NCBI GenBank assembly: GCA_964019425.1
Contig: OZ025780.1
Location: 452,001 to 516,000, forward strand
DNA length: 64,000 bases
From: Flectonema sp. DT1601
Taxonomy: Eukaryota; Euglenozoa; Diplonemea; Diplonemida; Diplonemidae
Reading direction: 5' to 3'
Shown here: in pieces, positions 28,090 to 42,507 of the stretch
Numbering within the stretch: the stretch's first letter is position 1
Layout: every line of letters begins with the position of its first letter
Position numbers and translations under genes: made by a program
Notes under the pieces: model-generated
The model's input: the letters and a program-made list of their open reading frames with translations, nothing else
What the model was told of the DNA's origin: nothing
Database searches by the model: none

Positions 28090-30539
28090 TAAAGATATTG
28101 TAGAGGTGATCGACTTCCAGCTCCCCAGAGGTTGAACAGGTTGAAAACAACTAAAAAAAAAACAAAAAAAAAAAAAAAAAAGAGAGATGATCTTAATAAT
28201 CAAATCTGACAAAGCAATAATAATAAAAAAAAAACAACAGAGAGAAGTGTCGTATTAACAACTAAAAAACCACTCTCAACTCTCTATCAGTGTAGGCTTG
28301 TGAAAAAGAAACATCAGTCAAAGAAAAAAAAGGGGGTAAAATCAATACTAGAATTATATCTTGGTAACTTGAAACAAACAAGAACAGTACCCGGTAGCCA
28401 AGTTTAAACGAGGGAGGCTTAGATAAATAAATCAAGGTTTAACACGCAATAAAGTAGACTGTGAATCACCATAACTGGATCCCGTTGGTGAGGTGATATT
28501 CAAATATAAAAACACATAAATATCTGTATTGTATCAAAAAGTTAATCCGATATAAATAATTACTACAAAAGGTCTTCACATGTCGTACCCCTGACCCCCG
28601 AAGATCTCTGACAAACCAAAACAAGGAGTACAATAGTTTCACCTACTAATTAATCTGAGGACAAACTCGATACTGTGAGTTAGTGATAAAAAAGAAATAC
28701 GTGTCGTCGAAATATTTGGATACCAGTTGTGGTATTTTATTCAGATAATTAAAGAAAAACATAAGAATTTTAAAAAAAAAAAAAGACTATTCACTGTTTC
28801 GTAACGTAGCACACGCCGTTGGTGACAATCAAGCGCTTTTCACGATTATTGACAGTATGCCACTTGTAACAATAACAAAAAGAAAATCCACTTCACAGAA
28901 GTCGTTCTTTTCCATTTTTTTTTTTTTGTATTTTTGTTGTTTTAAAATAAAAAAATTGTCGGTAGAGATATAATAAAAAAAAAAGAAAAGAGGGAGAGAG
29001 GAAACAAAAAAAAGCACGTTAAAAACGGGCTAGTACAGAGAAAAAAAAACAAACCTGACAATTTCCCAACCAAAAAGACAATAAAAATAAAAAATAAAAA
29101 ACAACAAACATCAAATATTCACGACTAAAAAAATAACGTCTGCGAAAATCAAAGAGAAAGAGAAAGAACTCGTAACATAGACAGCAAGCCAGATCGATTC
29201 ATCAGCCTCACACTAACTAAAGGGTGACTACCAACACCCAAGACCAACAGAACAAGACCAGCAGGTAAGAGATAGTTTATTGATCTGGAATCAGACCAAA
29301 AAGGAGTAGGACGACAAACACACGCAGGCGGTGTGTTAGATAGAACCATGTAAAGGACACTTATTGTTTGGGTCCAAAAGAAAAATAGTATTTTTAGATA
29401 GTAGACCGACATAAGAATAAAAACAAACGAATAAAACAGTTTTTTTTTTTTTTTAAATTTTATTTCCCCCCCCCCGAACTCTTTCTCAAAAGATTTAGTG
29501 ATAACGATATTGGTTCATCACTGGGGTATTTTAAAAAAAAAAAAATAAATAAATAAATAACACTTAGAAGATAATTTGCCTTGATTTTATAAATACCAAA
29601 CTGCATTTGTATCAAAATCTCAGCACCTGTTAAACTACAGTAATGCTCAACTAACTACCGTAGTTCCTGGCAAGTAAACTCAATCTGTAAAAGAAGAAGA
29701 AGAAAAAAAAAACATCAAATGGCAATAGAAAAATATCATTATATAATTAATTCTACTCTCCTGGTTTAACTATTTTGTGATAAAGGGGCTCCACACGTTC
29801 AAATATATCTGCGAAGCATACAAAATAAAATAAAATAAAAATAACAACAGACATAAATAACGTATTTAGCTTAGAAAGGTGTGAGAGAGAGGCAACTAAA
29901 TAAACAAACTAAAGTAGAGTTCGCCAAATAAACCATGTGAGTATCGATATAAACACCATGCGTGGTTCAACAGCAGGTCATCGAAAAAACAAAATCCCTG
30001 CGAATTATATGAGTCATTTTTTGATAGTAGTTAGAATCACAGTAGGTTCCAGGGACAACATCTTCGGATCAACTAAGACAGTATGCAGTATCAATCCATC
30101 CTACCCATCATGGTATTTATCTATAGCAGCAGTTATCACGAATAGAATAAAGACAATCAGGTTAAATCCACGTTGATGTAGTAAAGAGTTAACTCAAAAG
30201 AAAGTAACTCTCAACGACAGAGGACACAATCCGTAAGCTGCTTCCGAAGTAAATAAAAAAAAAAAAAAAATTAACCCATGGAGTGAAAACAATTGAAGTA
30301 AAGAGTGACTTATCCACCTTAGTAGTTGAATTAGAAGTACAGCAGATCTGAATAGGGTACAATAGATAAAGTCCAACTCCTATCTACGACATAACAACTT
30401 GCAAGTCGCTAAGTCAGTTTATCGTTTTTCGCAAATTGATTATTGATAAGTTAGACTGTTGTTATGATGAACAGATCTCCCCTGTCTTTCTTATCCACTA
30501 GACACCCTACTGCACAAAAGAGTGCAGCTTTCCAGGGTA

Positions 30540-30578
30540 ATTGTCCCTGTCCCCGCTTGATGCATTTCAAGGGACAAT
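30540..30578. other. Isolated TTGTCCCT/AGGGACAA hairpin
   Basis: ATTGTCCCT (30540-30548) pairs perfectly with AGGGACAAT (30570-30578) across a 21-nt loop. The stem is the same as the one in dispersed repeat copies B and C, but the flanks are not obviously related. Confidence 0.45.
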
Positions 30579-31429
30579 CATTCCTTCAAAAAGAGACGAC
30601 TACGTCATCCGGGGCCGGTGGACATGGTCGACAGGATCGTCACTGTGTTGCTACAGTTGACCACAATTACTAAAATAGAAGGGGGCGGAGTGGATGGGGA
30701 GAGTTGTTTTGTTGTTTTTTTGTTTTTCTCTTTTTGAAAAAAAAAAAAAAAAAAAATAAAGTGAGGGTAGAATAACAAAACCAAAACAGGCATCGAATGG
30801 CGATATCCGCGAGCATACAAGAAAAGCGGAACACCAAATGCCTACTACGAAAACAAAAACAAAATAAGCAAAACAAAGACAAAAAGATAATGTGAAAAAC
30901 GCACACATACTGACGAATTCGACCGAGAGGTGAAGGGAAAGTAAGAATTTTACAAAATTGTATTGTTTCGTGTTTTTTTTTTTTTTTTTTTTTTTTATCT
31001 CGTCTACGAAAAAATAAGATAAATAAAAAAAAATTTTAAAAAAAAAATCGTAAACTAGAAAAAGAGCAAACATTACATTGGTAATATTATATTTTTACAA
31101 AAAGACAACTCTCACACATGACCCACCAACGGACTTAAACCATGAAAGTAAAAAGGTTGTCAGAATTATTTTTATGATAAAATAAGCATCCTGGTGCGCT
31201 AAGCCAATAAACCGCTTTGGGTAATTTGTGCATGTTGTTGTTGTTGTTTTTTTTTTTTTTTTCTTTTTTTTTTTTTGCAATAAAAAAATTTTAAACAAAA
31301 CAGGATAAACAACTGAGTTTGAGAAAAGAAAAACTCAGAAAGGATAAATTGATATAAAAAAAAAAAACAATAAAAAAAATCCAAGCTTGAAAAGGGTCAG
31401 CAGGTATAAATATAGAATATAACATAAAA

Positions 31430-34400
31430 TCATGCTACTGGGGTTGTTTGATATAAACTAATTTCATACCCCGCAGGCACTCTGTTTATTAAGTGAGTTT
31501 TTAATCTTTTCATTGAAACGATCTGATGAACAACATTATCTATGTCCGATCCGTGAATTGTTTCGTCATCTCTTTTTTCAAGAAACCATTCATTGAACGC
31601 AGGAGACCAGAGAGGATTAGTATCCGTATCGTTCGAATGATTAGGTGGCAGTGATGACGATCTAAGTTGATACACTGGTATATTATGATATCTCGCAGGT
31701 CCTTCAACATCCCAAAAGTCTACTAGTCGGAGTACGTTCGGATATTGAAAACGAAATATCTGTAAATCATGAAGCATCACTCCTCCTATTGTTGTAGTCA
31801 CCAGCGACATAACTCCTAATCGAAGTGCTCCTATTGCAGCCAGACCTGCAGTGTCAACTGCCATTCCAACTACCATGTTAAATCTCTGAGCCTTTCCAAA
31901 ATTTCCACAAAGGACATTTCCTGAACAAAGACCTACATGAGCACTTCTCGGGTCTGAGATAGCTCTCTTGAAATGTCCGACAAAACGAATGCTATTCGGC
32001 AGATGATCGAAATCGAGTTTAGCAGTGCCCCATGCGAGTACAATCGCGCTGTCTCTGACTGAGATGATTTGACCATGAGTTCGAGATGATGATGATTCAA
32101 TGCAACTTAACATTTTACGAAGTTCATGAATACTTCCACCATCCAGAAGAACATGACCACAACTAGCAACAGTCTTCGCTAATCTCTCTTGAAGAGGAGC
32201 GCGGATATCACGAGATTTTTCAATTCTAATTTCAGATGTGTCGGAGTACATAGTCCTCTCAATATCATCATCTTGATCTCTTACAGCTAGTGATTCTGTG
32301 ATAAGAACCTCTCTCTGACGTAGAGCTGACGGCAGTAATAACGGAAAAGAATTCTCCGTATCTTTTATATAAGCGATACTTTGAGTAACAACAAAGTGTA
32401 AGCAATACGAGTCAGGATTCTCTGCTATGGTGTGATATGTCTGTTCAGACAAACCAATAGCTCCACCAGGAGTACTTTGTTGAATCTTAGAAGCGAGGTT
32501 TACAGTTGGTCCATAATACTCTGCTCTTCCTGTTGTTGGGTTTCTTTCTTTATCGACCGATCCGAAATGAATTCCCATCTTTACTCTCAGTCCATTCCAT
32601 CCCTCTGACTGCTGCTGACTGGAACACGGATGTGCTAACAAATCTTTCGGCCAATCATCAACAGCATAAAGACTTTCTTGTACTGCTAATGCAAACTTCA
32701 AAGACTCAACGGCATTCTGAAAGACGATCATAAAAGAGTCACCAACAGTTTTTACTTCGTATCCTAGTAGTTGAGTTGTTAAATATAATTAGAGATAATA
32801 AATATTTTAAATAAAAGATGTCGGCATACCTGTTTCTGATTCTTGAATTCTTGCTCTTACAATTTGATTATGAATAATGAGCGCTGTTTTCATTGTTCGT
32901 TGTAGACTCTCCCAAAGTGAAGTGCTGGATTCGACGTCGGTAAAAACTATTGCAACTTCGCGAGAAGGATGAGCGCGTCCGACTGCAGGTGGAGGAACGT
33001 ATCCAAATTTGTCAGAACTCTCGACAACAATGTCAGGTAAGAATACTTTACACTGACTCACAGTACTACACATTTCCGCAAACGCAGATAGCAGCGCAGC
33101 AATTTCCGTAATCATACTCGTTCCGGTTGTCAGAAAATCGAGATCCAAAACTCTGACTTTTTCAAGTTCAACGCTAAGTCCCAATATAGGTTCAATTAAG
33201 ACTACGGTCAGTGCGATGGCGAAGCACACTCCCAGACAGGCCACTAATACGCTGACGTATTTCGCAGTTTCTCTACTGTTGTCTGCTTCTCTCATTACCA
33301 CAACTTCAGGAGTGCAGTAGACAACTAAAAGATTTATGTTTTTGAATTCACCTCCTCCAACACTGAGTAGTTTTCTGGTTACAAAAACAGAAGTACCATT
33401 GACTACGGTTGCTCCTAAGTCGTTAGAGCTGTTGATTGTTTGATGAGCGTACAAGAGCCATGAATTAACTGCAGGTTGAGATAACTGCTGAAGGTTTTGA
33501 TTGGAGCTAACAAATGTGTGTAATGTGATTGGATCCAGTACAGCAAGTAGTGAATCTTTTTCAAAGTTTAATCGACCAACATCAACACGAACCTTTGCAA
33601 TGGCTCTCAACATTACCGCTTCCGATGTCAAACTCCGACCTCGCAGACTGTCATACGTCGCCTCTACAACATCTTCAACAAGCTGGAGGTGTTGGAGTCT
33701 GCTTGTGATTGCTAATTTCTCCGACAAGTCTCTCGTCTTATCATCCATACGTGTTATTAATAAATAAGAAAACACAACCAACACAGCCAACATTCCTCCA
33801 GCGAATACAACCACGACGGGAATTCTAAGTCCTCTACCAAATCTGATTCTCTTAAGTTGGTATTTGATGTAAATAATTACACCGCAGAGAGCAAGACCAG
33901 TGAATATGATTGCGGCAATTGATTCTGGGTGATCAGAAATAGTATTTGATGAACCAGAATTCGTGTTAGAGCGACCGATTCCTAAAATTGATCCCAACTC
34001 GTCTGCTAATTCCGCAACAGCAGTCTCTGCCGTTGCATGCGGCGATTCAAAGTAACTATTTATAGCTCTATATATAGCATCTTGACATGATGGGTACATA
34101 TTACCACAACCATGACTAGGACGGTGAGACAATCCAGAGTAGAATTCAGGATATTCTTTTATACCTTGACATAGAATGCTATGGTGTTTACAGTACTGCG
34201 ATTGTAGAAAAGGATCATCCCATATTTGACGAAGAACAGGTAAACCTCTGGAAGCAATTATATTATCAACAAGAACTGTTCTGTTAAGGTAAATGTCAAT
34301 GAAAGAACGTGCTTCTGCTTCTACGTCTGGGTTGGTGTACTTACTAAGAGCAACACTCCAGAAACCTGAACAGCCATAACCCCCTCCAGGGATTGCAGCG

Positions 34401-35323
34401 GCTTTTACATGCCATGATGAAGGAAGGCCTTCAAACTCGTCTGACGTACCTGTCCAAAGAGTTACAATAGCGAGCTCGTCATCTCGAAATTTTTTTACGA
34501 TGGGTCCGCTACCACTTGTACGAACCATTGGTGGCATCAGTGTTTTCAGATAAAATTTCCATCTTCGAAGTGCTTCCGCAGCCCTTGGATTATTAATAGT
34601 GATTTCACCATTATCCTCGACGATACCACCACCCCCATGTCCAGATAAAAGTGATATCAATCCATAGACAAGTTGATTTGCACTTCCATCATCAGTTGCC
34701 ATCGCAAAGGGATACCAGGAACTATCATTTCTTCTGATTCGTTCCTTGTCTCTGAGGATTGTTAGTTTTGTTGTGAACTCATTCCATGTGGTTGGGAAGT
34801 CTCCTAAGTTGTGCAAGTCAAATAGATCCCTACGGTAGTACATTGTTTGTGAACTACCTCTGGTTGATATTCCGACAACATCTCCTTTTGGGTTTCGAGT
34901 TATCCACTTTGGATAGAAATTATCAGCGAGTTTTGGATCAAGAGGTGCCAAGTGATCTTCTAAAGGTTTCATCCATTGCGTGTCGAGGTACAAAACTTCC
35001 ACTGCGTTACTTTTAGCAGCAAGCATCGCTTCAAACATTGAGTATCGTTCTTCGTTTAGGTTCTTAGCGAATTCCATTCCCACCAACGTATCGTCTGTTA
35101 CAGGATGTACATAAAGCTCTCCATTAGTCATGTTGTCAAAGGTAACAAGCATGCTTTCACATACTGCGAAGAATGAATCAAAATACGTAGTTGAGAAAAC
35201 GTTTAATCTCTTCTCTGGATGTGGTGGTCTATACAACGGCCAGCAGTTAGTTAAGTTTTCCCTCACTAAGGGTTCTGGAGTACTCGACAGCACTAACAGC
35301 TGTAGAAGCGTAATTATCGACAT
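31430..35323 (-). CDS. Receptor-type class III adenylate/guanylate cyclase with solute-binding ectodomain
   Basis: Two exons (35323-32830 and 32763-31430) are joined across a 66-nt GT-AG intron; the frame is kept and gives 1275 aa. After a signal peptide, residues ~30-455 resemble a bacterial ABC-transporter sugar-binding protein (SBP family 1), with motifs such as MYYRRDLFD and PTTWNEFT. Then come two membrane segments (~475-525), a second extracellular segment, and a third membrane helix near 690-715. The cyclase domain has metal Asp796 in FTDVESS and Asp840 in VGDSF, then RVKMGIHFG and YYGPTVNLASKIQ. A second, degenerate cyclase-like region (HVGLCSGNVLCGNFG) follows. It should make cyclic nucleotide in response to an external ligand. 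Confidence 0.92.
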
Positions 35324-36197
35324 TTTTGTGTTTTTTTTTTTTTTTTTTTTTGAGAGAAAAAACTCTCCTGTCGTTGAGAAGTAAAAACATACTTAAAAAA
35401 AAAGTAATCTATGTTGTTTGTTTGTTTTTCACATTTCATTATCAATCGTTGGCCCCCCCCACCCCCACCCATCATCCCTCGTGGTTGTTAAAGATTACCC
35501 ATGGTGGAATTGACACTCCCGTTTTTTTTTTTTTTTTTTTTTGTTCATTCTTTATTCTTTTTCCTCCATGTATTCTTCATATTTTATTTCCTCTTTTGCC
35601 GTTTTTTTTTCTGGTGACGTATCGGGGATGTGTTTTGTTGTAAAATTGATGTTTGTTTTTTTTTGGGGTTTTTTTTTTTTCATTCTTTTTTGTTTTTTCT
35701 TTTTTTTTTTTTTTCCCCCAAGTCATTAATCTTTTGTTGTTATTTTCACTATTCCCTATTAACGACAACATCATTATAAACAGCTCAAGTTAATCCCACA
35801 CACTACCCCCAGCTTTCAAGACTCGAAAAAAGAAATCAAAAAAAAAAAAAAAAGGAAAAAGGAAAAAGGAAAAGGGGGAAAAAAAGCAATTTAAAAAAAG
35901 ACCCACACGAGAAACAAGTGAAAACACATCACATAAACCAAAAAACAACGAAATTCAAAAAACCTGATGTACTCGGTAGCTGTCCCTAGCAGAAACTATG
36001 AAAGTCAACAAATATCTGTTGTGCGTACACTTGCTGGATCTGAAAAGTAGAAAGGAAAAAAAAAAAGAAAATAACTATCCCGCCCCCAACGGTGGGCGTT
36101 TTGATTATCAGCCGAGAATGAATAAAAGTATCTCCAAAAAGGGGAAGAAAACGGGAGGGAGGGAACGCTTGTTTGTTTTAAATTCCTGACGTTAGGT
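35324..36197. other. Homopolymer-rich spacer between ATP synthase beta and the cyclase
   Basis: This 874-bp spacer is dominated by T tracts (35332-35351, 35523-35542, 35670-35714) and an A-rich stretch (35837-35886). A CGCCC/GGGCG stem (36081-36085/36094-36098) lies about 100 nt past the ATP synthase stop and may be 3' UTR structure. A probable acceptor for the cyclase mRNA (GACAG) is at 35368-35369. Confidence 0.45.
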
Positions 36198-38000
<1,803 letters not shown>

Positions 38001-38690
38001 TTTTTGTTATTTAATGATGCTGAGTTGAGCAATTATATAAACTATAAGCTTATTGAAGTCCTCAATCACAATAATAGTTTTTTACAGCGAAGCTCACATT
38101 GACGACGTTCCCTGGAGAAAAAAAAGAAGGGAAAAAATTATAAAGTACTATCAAATTACAAACTGGTATTCAGTAGCGAGATTTCATTTTTTATATATTT
38201 TTTAAAAAGATGGAGTCTCTCGGTTGAATTCTAACAAGAAATTGAAAAGGCGTCGTTGCTTACGTCGGCGGTACTAATCCAAAGTTAAGCAGATCACACT
38301 TATTCGAGGGAAGGTTCGTTAATTGTTTTGGTTTCTTTTTTTTTTTTTTTTTTTTTTTCCCCTCTATCCTCTTCGTCCAAAACATAACTAAATATAATTA
38401 TAAAAACGGCTGACAACAATTTTTTTTTTTTTTTTTTGTTTGTAGCAAAGTAGTCGGAGGAGAAACCTATTCATATCGAAAAGTCCTTATTTCTTAATAG
38501 TCAAAAAAACTACCTCACCCAGTTGCGACAGGATTCTGTCTGCATTTTTTTTTTTTTTTTAAAAAGAAATACACCTACACATCAGAATAACTGCGTGGTT
38601 GGGTACTAACTTTTTTAGTTTGATTCAACATCAACGAGCTGTCTATCAAATAGGAATGTGATTGCTTCAAACAGAAACAGTACCAAATCC
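38001..38690. other. Spacer between the NSF and ATP synthase beta genes
   Basis: This 690-bp spacer holds T tracts (38338-38358, 38421-38437, 38545-38560) and the ATP synthase acceptor at 38020-38021. No further gene is seen. Confidence 0.5.
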
Positions 38691-41600
38691 CTACAAGATA
38701 AGACTACCTGTTGCTGTGGGTAGGCCATCAGAGTCACCGCTGTTTGTTTTTTTTTTGTATATTTTAATTTTTTTTTTTTTTTAATGATTTAATACCGTGT
38801 AGTTTATATAAAACACAAACCTCAATAGTCCAGCTGATTCTAAAACATGCTTGAATACAGAAACTGGTACATAACGAGCTTTCGGTGTGTCTGATGATTT
38901 CTTTTGCTTGCGAGGAGTGCTGTCGCTGTCTTCGTCATCAGTTGACTGTTTTGTGTTTTATTGTTATTTTGTCTGTGGATCAGGAAACGAAACAAGTCTT
39001 GACACATACTTGAGTTACCCAACCCTCGTCAATACCTTTAGGGACGTATTTTTCACTGACTTCTACTGCATCTTCTTCTATTTCTTTCTTAGTCTTTATT
39101 GGAAGAGGTACCAGGTATTGGAGCTTTCCTTCTCTGTGAGGAAATTTCGTGACCGACTGAATGTTCTTCTCTTTAACATGGATGTCTTCTTCAACACCGA
39201 CAAGAACACGAGCTTGATCAACAACCCAAAGAAGGTTTTTAATCCCGAGTGATATCGGTAGCAGTGTAACCGCCTCGTCTACGTGATTTGATGATGCGAA
39301 TACAGTTAATTCTGATAAGACTGATCGCATTGCTCTTTTATCTAATGTTGGCATCATCAGTCTAATATCCCAATTAGAAACATCAAGGTACTTCAGAGCT
39401 TCAGCATTGTTTGTTGTTACGATTACGAGAAGCTTACCTTTTCCACTGGGTTTTTTAACCAAAAGCTGTTGCAGTGTGTATAGCAAGTTCCCATTAGACC
39501 TCCCCGCGCCATGCTCGAGGATTAATTCAAGCTTGTCGAGGATAATGCAGGAGTGTTCCACCAGATATGCATTTTCAAAAACGTCTTTTATTTTATTTAT
39601 TTTCGCATGTTCTCCAACAGCTATCAGATCTTCCATAGAAATCAAATGAACAAACGGAAAGTTACTTCTCTTCGCTACGAATGAACTGATGGCTGTTAAA
39701 CCAGAACCTGGCATTCCTTCAACCAGAACTCTGAGCATTTTATTATGCTTTCCCTTTCTAACTTGAAAGACTGGTTTATCGAGACTGAGCAATAACTCAG
39801 TGAAGTGTTCGTCGTAATGGATGATACCTGTGTGTGTTTGTATTAATTATAAATGATTGATGTGATGTTTTGTGTTTTTTTTTTTTTAAAAAAAGAAAAC
39901 GACGATACCTCTTTCTAAATGTGTATTGATAGCATTCACTGATCCGTGTGAAGGGATGACTTCACGGAGGGCACGACGGAAATGTGTCATTGAGATTTTT
40001 AGACCTTGAGTTGCTTCTGTTAAGTCTTGATCCAATAGTTCTGATAAAGCATGACTGGTCGCACTTTTAACAATAGCTTCGATGTCAGCTCCCGTGTGTG
40101 ATGGAGTCTCTCTAGCGAGAGTGTCAAGATCAACGTCATTACTAATGTAGTTTGAGTCTCTGGCTTTCTTGGTTTGAATTAGTAAAATTTCTTTTCTTCC
40201 TTTCTCATCAGGTAGCGGCATCTTAATTTTAACTTCAAACCTACCAGGACGTAGAAGCGCTGCGTCTACCGCGTTTAAACGGTTCGTCAGTCCGATGACG
40301 AGGAGGTTTCCTCTGTCTTTCATTCCGTCCATTAATGCCAATAGTTGTGTTGTGACTCCATCATAGACGGCACGGGCACCTGAATCATCACCAGATCCAC
40401 GTGGAAGCATGATAGCATCCATTTCATCGAATATTATTAAATGAAGTCCGTCGTCTTCTTCGGCTTCTTCGGCAGCTTCGTCGAAAATTTTTCTCAAATT
40501 CTGTTCAGATTGACCGACATACTTACTCATTATTTCCGGTCCTGACACCGTGTGAACCTTTGACGCTCCCAACACCTCAGAAATCTTTCTCGCTAATAAT
40601 GTTTTTCCTGTTCCTGGTGGACCGTGTAAGACAAGACCACGTATGTGTCTAATTCCTAATTTAGCGATTAATTCTTCGTCTTGAAGACGTGAAGCAAATG
40701 CTCTTCTAAATATCTCACTAAACTCATCACCAAGTCCTCCAACACCAAGTTCCGTAAAGCTTTTAAAGCCAAGTTCTCTTAGAGTGTTTTTAGACGCGGA
40801 CGCCATGGTAGCAGCCTTATACATAATCGATTCGTATCTGGTTAGTTAGTTTTTTTTTTTTATTGTATTTTTGAGAAAAAGAACTTTACGTATGATAAAA
40901 ATATAAAAATAAACAAACCCCTCTTGTCCTGCTTGAGGAGGTGCGATAACGACAACATCAACAGTCATGCCAGGTTCAAGTTCTGGTGGAAGTTGACATT
41001 CAAGAAGTTGATTTGGTTTTGAAGAATCATGTTCGACGTTAAGACAAATGTGATCAGATAATCCGTTGTCACCTCTGGAGACTAATAAAACACTTGCTGG
41101 AGAAGCAAAGTTTTGACCATGAATTGATAATCGAGCACCAGATACACAATTAGATGTCGTTTGTACCCTTCCTTCCATTGGACTATCTTTACATCCGACA
41201 ACACGTTCAATGACTGGTTTTGTGAAATGCGTTCCAAACAACTTCTTTAGAATGTTTCGCGCAATCTCATCAGCATCGTTAGCATTCTTAAGAGCTTCAG
41301 CACCGATTCTCTTTGCGACACTAACCTGATCCTTTGACATAACATGAAGTAGTTCTTTATTAACCATCGAAATGTACAACACGCTCGGGATTCCGTTATC
41401 ATGAACTAAAGTAAACCACTGAGCTGATATGAATCCACTAACTTCTGTCGGTGGATGAACTTGTGCATTCTGAATTTCAAGAAACTTGTTAGCATACTTA
41501 CTGTGTGATAGTCTCGTGCTTCCATCATGGTGAGTAAATATCTCAATAATATATTGAACAGATTGGCTGTCAGTGAATTGCCATTTACCAGACACATCAG

Positions 41601-42507
41601 TCAGAGGTTCCGTTACTGGTTGAGTAGAAACCTTCCTATCAAAAATACTATTAATTACAACATGTGTTGAGTATCCATAACTGGGTGGTGAAGGACCGAC
41701 TGAAGCTTTATTCTCTTGAGCGAGAACAGCAAGTGGTGATCGAAGTGCAACTACCCATCGATCATCTTTTTTAAATACGATTGCCTTGCCGTCTTCCTTT
41801 ACCCACATGAAATGAGAGTTCCATTTACTATATTTATTTAATACATAAGTACCAGATGATGTAGGAGCACTGTTTACAGTAACGAGTAGTGATGAGGGAA
41901 CTTTACTATAGTCTGTACCCTCAGGGATGGTGCTGTAGCCTTCGGAGTTTTGGAGTTGTCTTCTTTGTCTTTCTTCTTCTGCTTGTGCTGCTCGGTTCTG
42001 TGCTTCTCTATTTCTCTGAAGCATCTCTCGTCTTGACTCTTCAAGTCGGTTGGCTTCTTGTTGTTCTCTAACGCGGTTGGCATTTTCTTGTTGAAGCCGT
42101 TGCTGTTCTGCACGTTCATTTTCTAACTGTCGTATATGAGCTGCTTGTTGTTCTCGCTCTTGTTGTATTTTTTGATTGTGTGCGAGATGCTCATTTCGAA
42201 TTCGTTGATTCTCAGCTTCGATTTCTCTGCGGCGTTCATCTTGTTTTCGTTGCAACTCTTCGCGTTCCAATTGCCTGGCTGCTGCCGCTTGTAATTCTCT
42301 TTCCTCCTGTTCCTTCTGCAATCTGTTATTGTTCGCAAGGTGCTCTTCTCGACTTTTTCGCTGCAACTCCTCTTCAGCTTCGATCACTCTACGTTCATTC
42401 TGTTTTCGTTGTAATTCCTCACGTTCCCTCACTTCATTAGGATTGGCAGCAACACACAGCAGTCCAAACAAGAGGAGTAGTGATATTTTAATATATCCGT
42501 TTCTCAT
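38691..42507 (-). CDS. Signal peptide-coiled coil-TIG protein spliced in frame to NSF-type AAA ATPase
   Basis: The exons are 42507-40919, 40837-39909, 39827-39010, 38945-38821 and 38739-38691, with four GT-AG introns of 64-81 nt. All keep frame, giving 1169 aa. Residues 1-22 are a signal peptide, ~25-190 a Glu/Arg/Gln-rich coiled coil, ~200-420 a beta-rich region, and ~430-528 a TIG/IPT fold with cysteines. After the first intron comes an NSF-type D1, with Walker A GPPGTGKT at 602-609 and Walker B IIFDEMDAI, then D2. The D2 P-loop reads GMPGSGLT, with Leu883 in place of the catalytic Lys. The NSF N domain is absent. NSF disassembles SNARE complexes in the cytosol, so a secretory N-terminus is unexpected. 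Alternatively these are two genes: the NSF part could start at 40824, and the acceptor AACTAACCAG could serve its own mRNA. Confidence 0.7.

Larger units (their letters stand above)
27912..31429. other. Gene-poor stretch upstream of the GDSL gene
   Basis: In 3.5 kb no gene is supported; the short frames are homopolymer-driven. Notable items are a hairpin CTGATG/CATCAG (28054-28059/28084-28089) enclosing GGG/CCC, a stem ATTGTCCCT/AGGGACAAT (30540-30548/30570-30578), and the phrase TCTGTATTGTATCA near 28522 that also occurs near 24923. T/A homopolymers are abundant. Confidence 0.5.
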
